From Terebella lapidaria (Eukaryota; Annelida; Polychaeta; Terebellida; Terebellidae): DNA of 64,000 nucleotides. Within the stretch, counting starts at the first letter, position 1. Each line of letters starts with the position of its first letter. The notes under the pieces were generated by a model. It saw only the letters and a program-made list of their open reading frames with translations. It was not told the origin of the DNA and made no database searches. Shown in pieces: positions 48,101 through 59,440 of this stretch. The stretch lies in contig OX424567.1 of NCBI GenBank assembly GCA_949152475.1, positions 21,787,402 through 21,851,401 on the forward strand, given 5' to 3'. A program made the position numbers and the translations under genes.

Positions 48101-49766
48101 TCGAGGCAATACATGGTGATAGACTGGATTGAAAGTGATAAAGAGAGGATTAGAATTTTCTGGCCGATGACATATTAGTATGTTGCACAGTGGAAATGGA
48201 TACTGTGTCAGGTGAAAAGATTGCTTCTTATTTTAGTGGCCCAGGGAGATTATGTGAAATATCAAGGACTGAATCAGGAATTGTGTCAGGTATTTCTTGC
48301 TGGAATTGTTCCTGCTCGAATTGTTTTTGGCTAATCAGAAAATGAAAATACTTTCAATTGAAAATACGAATTTCCCTACTAAATATGAGATAAAGTTACT
48401 GAATATCGAATTGTCCTTTATTATTATTTACGTTTGTGATAAACAGTAACAGGGAATATTCAAGCCGGTATAATCGTTGCTCCATACATTGCATGCTTCC
48501 TTGCAGGCAGTGGTATGCTAGGGATGTAAGTGGTGGTACATCTCCAGGAATAACGAACATCCGAATGGTTGGGAAGGTCGTACCAGGAACAGAAGGACAA
48601 CTTGAAATTGTTAGTGACCTAACTTCGGAAATAACTTGTTTCTAGGAATAACACCTGATGACTAATCCCCTATTAGGTAGAGCTAATAATTGAGGACCGA
48701 CAAACATGTTAGGCCAAATAAAAAGTGTGGGCATTCCAGGAACATTCATCTTTAGTTATAATACATTATCAGATTCGATTGCCTCTATTCTCAAAAAAAA
48801 AACTTTTATCACCAATATGGAAGTATGCATGTTAAGGTATTACTCATTTCAACGTATAACGAATCTGGTAGTTCACATTCGTTTTTCATTGCACATGTCC
48901 TGTAGCACTTTTGTTAGTATGGTTGCTATCGTGAAATTTGTTTGGTTGAATAATAACAAATAACTTCCAGTACGTCATGAGCGTTGGTAAGTATGTTCAA
49001 TTTATTCCTTTAATTGGATTATTAGAATGAGGAAGTGACAGCGCCCATAATAAACGTGGTGTATACTAAAATGATGCATAATACAGTAACGGAGCAGGCA
49101 TCGTCTGCAAAATACAAACAAATCATCGCAATGCAGAAATGACGTGATAATTGAATAAAACCATCACCCTGAGCACAGACAGAATGTTGTTCACAACACA
49201 ACCATAAAACGTGTGACAAATTCTTGCTCTGCAAGCCACCAACTCTGATGGAAAACAGATACCAAACTGTCAAATGATGTGAATTCATGTTGTACAGATT
49301 CAAAATTGTGTGAAATAGTGCATTATATATCAACCAAGGACAAAGAGTACGTTTACCTCCCCACTTAGCCGCACTACAGATATTGATGAGAGTAAAACGA
49401 AGGCTGTGCGAGAGAAACAAACCTAAGATGGCTGCATAGTACATGACTATGTAGTCAGGTCGTTTGGTTTTCACACCCTGACTTTTGCCCCTCAAGTGAA
49501 TGATTCATTTGCGCCACTCCAGTCAATAACGATACTGAACGCCGTCTACGGAAATTATTTATTTGCTTGGATTGCAGACGGCGAGGACGTCCAATGTGAA
49601 CTCCCTCTGAAATGAGACGCAAATCAGCAGGAAACATTATGATAGACGTCATTCGAGAATCCCAAAATCGATCTCAATTTCTATAGAGTCTGGAAGGCAC
49701 ATGTGTAAGCTGGGGATCAGTGGCTATTACCTGGACACAAAACATGTGTAAATGAAAAAGGCAGTT
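45166..49766. repeat. Composite repeat, near-complete unit
   Basis: The best continuous reference for block order: block G (45170-45480), the CTAGAAACCGGAACACAG block (45900-46130), A (46200-46700), B (46800-47330), C (47350-48000), D (48000-48680) and E (48700-49760). Each has relatives elsewhere in the window in the same order and orientation. Many short frames (49022-49495 minus, 47504-47719, 48436-48645) recur as frames in one or two copies but are broken in others. No protein family is recognised, so I call it a repeat and not a gene array. Confidence 0.78.
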
Positions 49767-49846
49767 GGCTAGTGAAGTTGATATTGACATTGGGACGAGG
49801 CTGTAATGTATACCCCTCCCCTTTTCTTGCTACTTGTGTACATGTA

Positions 49847-50146
49847 AGTATCAATCTATTACCACCAATACAATCAGATTTTGATGATGCCAATAACAAA
49901 CGTAAGATACAACATTTTGCAATAGAAACAAAGCCCGACCAAATAGTTTATCCAAAGACACACTGGCGTCGTCAGGGGCAGACAGTGTGTTGAATGTAGT
50001 TGTTTCTACTGTACACCTGATGGAATTAGTATACAACTGCCCAACAACCTATGAAAGCAATTTAGAAATCCGAAACTAACCCCATGGAATAGATACATGA
50101 CAAGTACAAAAGTACCCAATCACAAGCCAGAAGGCTACTGAGTTGA
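49847..50146. repeat. Dispersed ~300-bp repeat, copy 3
   Basis: AAGTATCAATCTATTACC to GGCTACTGAGT, close to the copy at 671, including the central CACACTGGCG...CAGACAGTGTG inverted pair. It is inserted between composite blocks E and F; the unit at 61.6-63.4 kb passes from E to F without it (about 62540). Confidence 0.75.
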
Positions 50147-50149
50147 TGG

Positions 50150-51311
50150 TATCCTCGGGGACAGATTTAACGTCCGCCATTTTTTGTGATGCCTAAATAT
50201 CTCAAATCGGACAGTTCACATTTATGGAGTCAATCTACTGTCATGTGAAATGTATAGTGTGTACTGAGTGTGGTCTTTTTAGTGGCTGGGAAAGGACTAG
50301 AAGTGTAAGAGGTCTTTTGCTTGTTGGTTTATGGTTGATGGAGCTAGTTTCCAATATTTGGATTAGGTTATCTCGTCTAGTGTTATGTGTCTGTTTCCTC
50401 ACAACATTAACTATTATATTATTATTAACTAATCATCAGTATTGACTTGCTATTATAATTATGATGTAATAATGTTATGTTATATATACATATGGTATCA
50501 CTAGTATTTATGTATACCCATTGTATTAATATTACTAGACATGACCATATGTATATATAACATAACATTATTACATCGTAATAACACAATACATACCAAA
50601 GGAACTTTCATCTACTCATGAATGTGATCAATGACATGCTAGTGAACAGAAGAGCTTGTATCCACTTCGATGTCTGCACACCCTATCCCACGTATCATTG
50701 ATTACAGTTTTACCAGCAAACAGTCTGATTCTGTTTACGTCTTCACATCGGATCATAATGCTGAACAGTAGATACTGCGGAATGGATTGTATAATACTGG
50801 GGATATCTTTACCAGCCTGGACTTCTTCTTCAATAGAACAACCTTCGGGATTGCTATAAAGCTGCGAGCTGGGATAAGTGGTTATTTTTCTGGACATAAT
50901 ACATGACCTATATGACCACGGGAGTCATCTTTGATGTTTAGTTGAAACTGGAACATGGTTTACTTGTGTAAAGTTTTGGGTAATGCCTAAAACATCGTAT
51001 AGGATGATACGTGTATGTAGAATCAACTATGTATGTAGAGCAACTCAGAAAATTCAAAACCTGTACCGAATTCGGGTTGTTTCCAGTTGCTGGGAAAGGA
51101 CCAGAAGTTTAAGAAGTCGTATCCTTGTTGGCTTATGGTTGATGGAGCTAATTTCCGATATTTGGATTAAGTTATCCCCTCTAGAAGCTTTGCGTAGTAA
51201 TTCAATACCTCTTATAATAAGCGTTCATCATTTCATGAGCATAACCCATTTCATGCTAGTGAACATCACAGATTGTATCCACTTTGATCTTCGAATACCC
51301 TATCCCTCGCA
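50150..51311. repeat. Composite repeat block F, two successive copies
   Basis: The phrase GGCTGGGAAAGGACTAGAAG and its continuation occur at about 50283 and, as a variant, at about 51088, with a linking stretch (50580-50980) that matches 62690-63100. The last bases before the hAT-like element, ACCCTATCCCTCGCA, correspond to ACCCTATCCCACGCATC at 63403, which gives the uninterrupted target. A 200-base insertion with a long hairpin sits at about 50376-50577. Confidence 0.75.
50458..50582. repeat. Near-perfect 39-bp inverted repeat (hairpin)
   Basis: Arms 50458-50496 and 50544-50582 are complementary at 38 of 39 positions, with a 47-base loop that itself contains partly inverted ACTAGTA and TTACTAG words. 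It is AT-rich. The other composite copies lack it, so it belongs to a small insertion. It may be a miniature foldback element. Confidence 0.85.
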
Positions 51312-52965
51312 CAGTGGCGTAGGAAGCATTTGAAAAGTGTGGGGGCCCAAAAATGTCCGGTCTGGGGGTTGCCCCCGAGAAAATATGGGAATTTGGTGTT
51401 CTCTCAGAACATTCCTGGTGTGTAACTTGGGCCCAGTTCAGTGTTATTTTTGTGGGGTATCAAGGAATTTAATTTTCTTTGAATGGAAAATTATCATCTA
51501 AAATAGGCCAAAAGAATTCAAGCCACTCCATCTTTTATTTTTATGAAAAGTTACTGAGCAGAACAGATGGGTGCGATATAAAATAGGTGGACTGTATTTG
51601 TGTTTTATATAGGGGTGGCAGCAGGATTCCCTCGCAAGCTGTCTGACCTCCCTGAGAGGGGGTCTAAAATATGTACACAAATCGCAACCGAGCAGAGCGA
51701 GGGAGCCAGTGTTCGGTGTGGGGTCTGGGACCCACTCAAGGACGCCAGAAGCCAGAGCGTTTTGGTGTTCTGAGGTTGATTCTGAAACTTTCCTGGCTCT
51801 TGACCTGGTTTCCAATCTCCAGACCTGGTTCCCATTCTCCAGATTCCATAACTTTTTGAAAATACTGCTTTGACTTTATTTTGATCATTCAGTGATTAAG
51901 GCCATATCGATCTTGTTTGACTTTATTTTGATCATTCAGTGATTAAGGCCATATCGATCTTGTTCAATTTTGCTTGGTTTCTTCTACACAAATTGTGTGT
52001 GAATTCTTACTTCTTGGTTTCATGTAAACGAAATATACTTAAACAGAAAACATTTTTGGAAAATTCAGACAGTGTTCACGATAGAATAATATATTTCTCG
52101 AGTTTTAACCAATGAAATTTAACTTTTTTTTTGGGTAAAATGTTCCTAACGGGGATGTGAGGGTAGGCCTATATAGCGCCCCCTGACCCCCTTTCCTGCC
52201 ACCCCTGCTTCACCGCCTCATCGTACAGTACTCCAATCGAGGATCTACTCATTTTTCACTTGGTTTTGTCTGCCAAAATACCCTGCCTCTAGATCGTATA
52301 GAATTTCGTACCTCCCGCTCATTGTGATTAAAACATCTGCTGACTTAAAGGCCTTGAAGAAGGAGTCGGCCGCACGGAGGTCGTGTTGTCCCTTGGTCGT
52401 GGCGGTGACGATCTCCCCATGGTCGATGTCGATGTGCTCTTTGAGCGGCCGTCCGCTCGCCCTTATATAGCCTGGGTGGCTGCGCGCGCATCCTCGCCCT
52501 CGAACGACTCTTCCGTAATCAGTATCACGTGGAGAAGGCTGCATCCGCGAACGGTTCTCCCGCGAGTATTCTTCCGCGATCACGTGACCGTTCCTAACGA
52601 ACGTTTTTTTGCGCGCTCCGTTGTATTGGTTTTGTTACATTTATATCGTTGCTAGTTGAGTCAGGTTTGGAAATCTCCCGCGATTTAATAACCGGAATGA
52701 TTTTCTCAGTACATCCATTACGCATAGTCCATGGGTTTCTGAGACATGTTATTTTTCATTCAGTTAAATGAAATCTTTTGGGAATGTATACTATATATAA
52801 TGTTTTAGAGTCGTATTGGCGATCTGTAGTTCTATGCCAAAATAAATTCGCGAAAATCTGGGGGGGGGGGGGTCCAAACACACTCGAACCCCGCTATCAA
52901 AAAAGATAGGGGGCTCGGGCCCCCAGAGCCCACCCCCCCCCGGTTCCGACGCCAGTGCCCTCGCA
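51304..52965. mobile_element. hAT-like non-autonomous element, 1646 bp, with 8-bp target duplication
   Basis: The element runs 51312-52957 with inverted ends CAGTGGCGTAGGAAGC and (reverse of the right end) CACTGGCGTCGGAACC. The perfect 8-base duplication CCCTCGCA flanks it (51304-51311 and 52958-52965). An 8-bp duplication and CAGNGGCG termini are characteristic of hAT transposons. The uninterrupted site is seen in other repeat copies (63403-63430). No transposase frame is present. A 47-bp direct duplication lies at about 51871-51964, and a 13-G run at 52860-52872. Confidence 0.85.
52330..52620 (-). promoter_or_regulatory. CpG-rich promoter-like segment carried in the hAT-like element
   Basis: About 290 bases with many CG dinucleotides in otherwise AT-rich surroundings. 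On the minus strand there are two CACGTG E-boxes (52586-52581 and 52531-52526), then CTATATAAGGGC (52470-52459), then an ATG at 52420 in GACCATGGGG that opens about 30 codons. The spacing (E-boxes 55-115 bases upstream of the TATA, ATG about 45 bases downstream) looks like a polymerase II core promoter with a first exon start. It may be a captured host promoter. A longer minus frame through the TATA (52583-52245) is probably not translated as such. Confidence 0.45.
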
Positions 52966-55180
52966 TTATTGATTTATTGGTGTTTTAAGGCGTTTTTCGT
53001 ACTTATATTTCATAATCAAATTGCACAATTCTAACAGAGAGTCAGAGACAGTCGGAGCCTAATGCTTAAAGCAAATCTATCAAAAAACGATATTATATAA
53101 ATGCAAACACTATTTTAGCTTCCCGAGCTGGTTCGATAGAACAAGTGTCAGGTATTGCTAAAACCATATATAACAATGGTCATTACAATAGAGCTATTTG
53201 CCAGGTTGTTTTGTCGCGCATTCCCATCGTTTGTTTCAAACTATGGTATGATTGTGTTGGACTCTTTATTGATCCATAACAAGACATGGATTGGAAAATG
53301 CCAGCCAATGTCGAGACCCCAATCATGAACTGATAACTTGTGATACAGAAAGCACACAGAACGCGAGGTATCTCAAATTCTACAGTCATTTGAAGTAAAA
53401 GAATAAATCGGGGATACTATGCGTTACCCACAGAACTGTCGATAAAAAAAAAAACAGTTTTTGCAGTCTGCCTTGTAGTTGATGCGGAAAATGTGCTTTG
53501 TTTCATTATCACTCATAGAATACTATTCCTAAACCACATGCACACGAATGGGATGCACTTGCAAAGTAAAAGTCATTCAATTTGAAAACAAATGATATTC
53601 ATTGTTTGGCATGTTTTACAATACTACCAATTTGTGTCAAAAGGTGGTGTTCCTGATATCGGAGTAAACGTCCCAGTTTAGTACTGAATCACTAAGGAAG
53701 CTACCGTGTTTCCATTGCTCTACCAAGTGAGTATTGGATCGAAAACAGCGACCAATTGTCAAGCTTCACAAACCCAATCAGATTTCAATCAGACCAAGAA
53801 TTGTGGCATGTTGGAAATCGCAAGGCTGTTTTCGTTCTAATAAATTTCTGGGGATAATTTATCCAATGTTGCTATCATAACAGTGCAGCGACGATGTATC
53901 ACTGTTACAACAGAGCAGAAAAGCGCGTATTCATCTCAGACCAGTTAATTTATTTCGATCTTTCAAACGGGAAAAACTTATTTCATGACATGGCTTTTCC
54001 TGTCATACCAATTTGTTGTAAACAAGGAATGTTCCAGGAGTTAAAATAAGTTGGGTGAAAGATTGTTATGAAAAACATAAACATTTGGGAATCATTATCT
54101 GCAATCATGATTATCATGGAACAGACATCTGGGTGACATCCGATGCTGCCATGTAATGGAAATTAAACAGTTTTGGGTTTTTTTTGTCACGAACACAACA
54201 TTTCAGTCACATAAACAGTATAAAGTAGACTGAAAATAAAGTCAAACAAGTACCTCCTGTCAAAAGCTTACTCTAACTTTAAGTTAATCAATAATTTATA
54301 TGTATTTTTTTTCCTGTCTGGAATATAATATTATAAGCTAGAAACGTATTTTGGGACTGGCATGTTCAGCTGATGAGTTTTGTTATACATCACGAGATAT
54401 TGCACCAAGTTTTGTGCTTAATTTGGCAATCTCAATTCCGCAATCAGTTGGTCAGTACCCTCCGCTACAATTCCTTCCAAGTATGTACTTGGGGAAGGAC
54501 GAACTGATACGGGCAAATACAAGCACGCCAGCATAATACAACTAAAGAATGAGTTTCTCACAGATGATAATTGGCATTACATTGTCTGCTTCTGTCTGGC
54601 CTGCAATATTTTCGATTTAATTTGTCATGTGGTAAGGGATTTGCCTTGATGATAATATGATTTGATACTATCCTGAAATTCATAAGTGTTTCACAGTCAT
54701 TGATATTGGTTATCGGTGCTAAATGAATTTTGGTTATTTTTTCTAATCCAGTAATATTCGTTTCTCTCGTTACATATGCTCTCTTGCTGGCCTATCAACG
54801 TGATATTTTCCTTTTAGATCATTTCTCCTTAATAACTTAGGCAACTGGATCCAAAACAAAATTTGTTGTGACAATTACAGAAACGTTATTGGACAGACAC
54901 AAAGAACAGAAGAGAAAAAGCTAAGTTGTTGATGGTCGACCGACAACACCATGCTATTGGGTCATCAGACCGAGAGGGCAGATAACCTGAAAATATTCTC
55001 AAAACGGTGAATTCCAAGATAGAGTCATGCTGTAAAACGCCACAAGTGCACCTACTCATCCCAAGTATTAGGCCAAATAACTGTCTAATTAGGTTTAAGC
55101 TTGTCCAATGTATCATGACACTGCCTCTGGTCGAAGACAGTACCTAGATTGAATACTCTCTCCAGTCGGTAATTGCGAAT
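52966..55180. repeat. Composite repeat copy right of the hAT-like element
   Basis: 52966-53400 is block G and matches 63430-63850 nearly base for base (CCCGAGCYGGTTCRATAGAA, TTTGTCGCGCATTCCC). 54390-54770 is a shortened block A region, and 54850-55180 is block B up to the Penelope-like insertion. 53400-54340 is less conserved, with one reminder of block A near 53700-53790. Confidence 0.72.
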
Positions 55181-56149
55181 TTAGTGACTCTGATGCCCCA
55201 TACAAATATACTGAAATAGATGTGGTAAATATGGTTAAATTTCTGATTGATAATATTTTTGTGGAATTTGGTGGTCGAATATTTCAACAAACTATTGGTA
55301 TTCCCATGGGTACAAACTGTGCACCATTATTGGCAGACCTGTTTTTATACTCATATGAATCAGATTTTATCCAACATTTACAAAGAGGAAGTTCTAAGAA
55401 ACTAACATGTAATTTTAATTTCACTTTCCGATACATAGATGATGTATTGTCGCTAAATAATCCCAAGTTTGGTGATTATTTGGATGTCATATATCCTAAG
55501 GAACTTGAAATTAAGGATACTACAGAATCTGCTAATTTTTCCAACTATCTAGACCTGAGGTTGGAGATTGATAATGATTCTAACCTGTCAACTAGATTAT
55601 ATGACAAACGTGATGATTTCAATTTTTCCATAGTCAATTTCCCTTTTCTAAGCAGCAACATTCCTATGTCACCGGCATATGGTGTGTTTGTTTCTCAACT
55701 TATACGCTATTCCAGAGCTAGTTGCAAATATGAGGACTTTGTCTATCGAAGTGCCCAGCTAGTCTCTAAACTGCTACGACAAGGATATGTTTTACCAAGA
55801 CTTATAGCTGCGTTTAAGAAATTCTATGGACGTCATCATGATCTGGTTGATAAATACTGCAAATCCATGTCTGCCATGCAACTAGATCTATTTTCATGTT
55901 AATTTTAGGGAATTCATGACGCGAGCCACTACTGGGGCAGGAAATGCTCACTCTTTCCGGAACACCTGATTTCACCTCCTAATGGCCATTTACGGGGGTT
56001 CATGAGTTTCCCTGTCATTCTTGTTTTCTCTCACTTCGTATGCCTGATATGACTTTCTGTCCCCGGACTATGAGATTGGATAACGGACCCTGTTTTGTTT
56101 GCTCGGAATACTTAATACTGGGTATTGATTCTACGTCTATTAGTGCCTC
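55181..56149 (+). mobile_element. Penelope-like retroelement fragment, 5' truncated, ~10-bp target duplication
   Basis: The insert 55191-56139 separates two parts of block B: TTAGTGACTC at 55181-55190 and TTAGTGCCTC at 56140-56149. The uninterrupted text is at 47113 (TTTAGTGGCTCTCTTGACGG). It carries a reverse transcriptase frame and about 240 bases of 3' sequence (GGGGCAGGAAATGCTCAC, then TTTCCGGAACACCTGATTTC). The class is inferred from the RT; the upstream part of the element is absent. Confidence 0.72.
55222..55902 (+). CDS. Reverse transcriptase C-terminal part, Penelope-like
   Basis: 226 open codons from the first ATG, and the frame is also open upstream to the insertion edge, so the start is artificial. 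RT motifs are present: IPMGTNCAPLLADLFLYSYE (motif B region) and FRYIDDVLSLNN (motif C with the catalytic DD). YLDLRLEID and KFYGRHHDLV follow. The motif A region is missing because of 5' truncation. There is no internal stop or shift, so the insertion looks young compared with the LINE at 11-12 kb. No GIY-YIG endonuclease follows the stop. Assignment to Penelope-like elements rests on the motif B/C wording; another non-LTR or unclassified RT group is possible. It is not functional alone. Confidence 0.72.
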   Translation: MVNMVKFLIDNIFVEFGGRIFQQTIGIPMGTNCAPLLADLFLYSYESDFIQHLQRGSSKKLTCNFNFTFRYIDDVLSLNNPKFGDYLDVIYPKELEIKDTTESANFSNYLDLRLEIDNDSNLSTRLYDKRDDFNFSIVNFPFLSSNIPMSPAYGVFVSQLIRYSRASCKYEDFVYRSAQLVSKLLRQGYVLPRLIAAFKKFYGRHHDLVDKYCKSMSAMQLDLFSC

Positions 56150-59100
56150 ACTTGGCGGCAGTAGAGTGTCTCACTGCATCCGTCACTAACCACAATCCAT
56201 ATCACATTATAATATTATAGCAAAATGGATGGGGGAAGGGGGTCTTTTTTTAGTATTGCATCTATATCATCAAAATGTGAATTAGTATATTCTTCAATAT
56301 AATCTTGCAAGACACACTATTATTAAGGCTACCTTTACCACTGAGGTTTAATCTTCAAAAAGATGAAAGCTGTTTTGTTAATTCTCCTTATAAGGCAAAC
56401 TGACTGCCTCTGACATGAGTTAATGACTTTCAAAACGTTTCCTGGGATCAAAGGAAGTAATGAATATTCTGTCTCTTTTCATCTTAGGTCAACTACACAT
56501 AAGTAGTATAATAACATGGATGTTGACGTATGTGGTTGAATTCATGTGTCAGACGATGAAAAATCATATTAGTAGGTGAATGAATTTCCCATGGCACTTT
56601 TACTGTATTCACTTTTATTTGAAACCGGGAGGTAAGGGGTGTGAACTGTGTTCTAGTGCCCCGTTGTAAGTATCCCACATTCCACAGAATAACAGACTAC
56701 AACTACGACAAGACAAACAGGACAACGTGGGAGGAATGGATGCAGACATTTTTTGCGACTTTACATAAGATATAAAACATTGGAGACGGCAAAAAGTGGA
56801 TCCATCAATCTCAAGATATTGGCGAGTGTGTTTGTATCAGTGGCTGAGACATCGACCCGTGCCGAAGACAGCGACTGCCAGATTACGGGAAGTGATCCTT
56901 GGCGCTGCTAGTGGACTGGGAACAAGGAGGCGCATCTGGCAAGACGGTGTCCGCTCCCACGGACAGTGATCGCGAAAGGGGCTGCAAGCCTTGCTGCCTG
57001 CTCGTAGAAGTTATCCAGGAGTGTCACTCCTCCAGCCATCGAGGCGATACATGGTGATATACTGGATTGGAAGTGACAAAAAGATGATTTGAATTCTCTG
57101 GCCGATGACATATTCGTATGTTTCACAGTCAAGTAGAAAATATTGTTTCTTATTATGATGGCCCAGGGAGATAAATGTGAAATAACAAGGACAGAATCAA
57201 GAATTGTGTCAAGTATTCCTTGATGAAATTGTTCTTACTCGAATTGTTTTTGGGTAACTAGAAAATGAAAACTTGAAGGGAATACTTTCAAATGAAAATA
57301 CAAATTTTCCTAATTGATATGGGGATAAAATTACTGAATATCCAATAGTCATTTTTTTGTTTACGTTTGGGATAAACAGTAATAGTGAATATTCGGGCCG
57401 CTATAATTGTTGCTCCATACATTGCATGCTTCCTTGCAGCCAGTGGTATGCTAGGGATGTAAATGGTAGTACTTATTTTAAAATAACAAACACCCAAAGG
57501 TGGTACTTCTTGGTAAATAACAAACATCCGAATGGTTGGGAAGGTTGTACCAGGAAGAAAAGGGCAACATGAAATTGTTAATAACCTGACTTCAGAAATA
57601 ACTTGTTTCTAGGAATAACACCCGATGACTGAGCTAATAATTGATAAACAACAAACATGGTTAGGCCTAATGAAAAGTGTGTCCATTCCAGGAACATTCA
57701 TCTCTAGTTGTAATACATTTGTTATACATCATGAAATTTGATGCCTTTATTCTCAGAATAAACAAATTACTTTTATGGAAAAATATGCATTCATTTTAAC
57801 ATATAATGAATCTGGCAGGTCACATTCGTTTTTTATTGCACATTTCTAGTAACACTTTTCTTAGTATGGTAGTTAAATTTGTTTGGTTGAATAGTAACAA
57901 ATAACTTCCAGTACGTTTTGAGCGTTGGCAATTGTATTCAATTTATTGCTTTTATAGGATTATTAGAATGAGGAAGTGACAGCGCCCATAGTAAACTGGC
58001 GCAGACGTCGTGGATACTAAAATGATGGATAATTCAGTAACGGAGCAGGCATCGTCTGCCAGATACAAGCAAATCATCGCATTGCAGAAATGACGTGACA
58101 AAGATAATTGGATAAAACCATCACCCTGAGCACAGACATAATGTTGTTCATAACACAACCATAAAACGTGTGACAAATTCTTGCTCTGCACCAACTCTAA
58201 AGGAGAACAGATACCAAACTGGTGAGTCAAAGGATGTGAATTTATGTTGTATAGATTATAAATTGTGTGAAATAGTGCATTATATATAAACCCACAACGA
58301 AGAGTATGTTTGCCAACTTAGCCGTCCTACAGATATTGATGAGAGTAAACAGAAGTCTTTGCGAGAGAAACAAATCTGAGATGGCTGCATAATACATCAT
58401 TATGCAGTCAGGTAGTTTAGGTTTCACACTCTGAATTTTGCTCCTCAAGTCAATGATTCATCTGCGCCACTCCAGTCAATAACGACACTGAACGCCGTCT
58501 ACGGAAATTATTTATTTGCTTGGATTGCAGACGGCGAGGAAGTCCCATGTAAACTCCCTCTGAAATGAGACGCAAATCAGCAGGAATCATTATGATAGAC
58601 GTCATTCGAGTATCTCGAAATCGATCTCAATTTCTATAGGTCCAGAAGGCTCATGTGTAAGCTGGGGATCAGTGGCTATTACCTGGACATGACACATGTG
58701 TAAATGACAACGGCAGTTGGCTCTTGAAGATGATTTTGGCGTTGGTCTCGTCTAGACGCTCGGCGTAATAATAAAATACATAATATAAGGAAGCTTCATC
58801 TTTTCATGAATGTGATCAATATCATGCTAGTGAACAGAACAGCGGGTATCCACTTTGATGTCTGTATACCCTATCCCATGCATCATTGATTACAGTTTTT
58901 CCAGCAAACAGTCTGATTCTGTATACGTCTTCACACCAGATTATAAATGTTAAAGGATAGATTGCCGTGGAATGGAATGTCTAAAGCATCGTATAGGAGT
59001 TTACGTATATGTAGAGTCAATTGAGTGACTTTGAAAATTCAAAACATGTACTGAATTCGAGTGTTTCCAGTTGCTGGGAAAGGACCAGATGTATGAGAAG

Positions 59101-59440
59101 TCGTATCCTTGTTGGTTTATGGTTGATGGAGCTAATTTTCGATATTTGGATTAAGTTATTCCCTCTAGAAGCTTTGCGTAATAATTCAATACCTCTTATA
59201 ATATGCGTTCATTTTTTCATGAGCGTAATCCATTTTATGTTAGTGAACATCACAGATTATATCCACTTTGATCTTCGAATACCCTATCCCACTCATCATT
59301 GATTTATTGGTGTTTCAAGGCGTTTTCCGTACATATATTCCATCGGCAAATTACACAATTCAGAAAATCAGAGACAGTCGGAGCCTAAAGCTTAAAAAAA
59401 ATATATCATAAAATGATATTATATTAAATATAATTATATT
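56150..59440. repeat. Composite repeat copy, blocks B to F
   Basis: Block B resumes at CTTGGCGGCAGTAGAGTGTC. C is at 56300-56900, D at 56890-57640, E at 57650-58700 (GGAAATTATTTATTTGCTTG at 58503) and F at 58740-59300. This copy keeps the ~40-base segment with GCCGAAGACAGCGACTGCCA (56860-56880) that the copies at 47.95 and 60.8 kb have lost. It ends in an AT-rich simple tract (59410-59450). Confidence 0.78.

Noticed and set aside
49022-49495. 157-codon minus frame, considered as a membrane protein gene
   Set aside because: The equivalent positions at 57952-58448 and 61905-62111 are split by stops and shifts. It lies inside composite block E and has no recognisable family.
52250-52340. Peptide start MSGR after a TATA-bearing segment, suggestive of a histone gene
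   Set aside because: The following residues do not match any core histone, and no histone 3' stem-loop is seen.
52245-52583. 112-codon minus-strand frame in the hAT-like element
   Set aside because: It runs straight through a strong TATA box and CpG-rich promoter-like sequence and shows no transposase motif, so it is more likely a chance frame in G+C-rich DNA.
55222-55902. Reverse transcriptase read as part of a group II intron or bacterial retron
   Set aside because: The surroundings are clearly eukaryotic repeat DNA, the motif wording is of the metazoan Penelope-like type, and no intron RNA domains are present.
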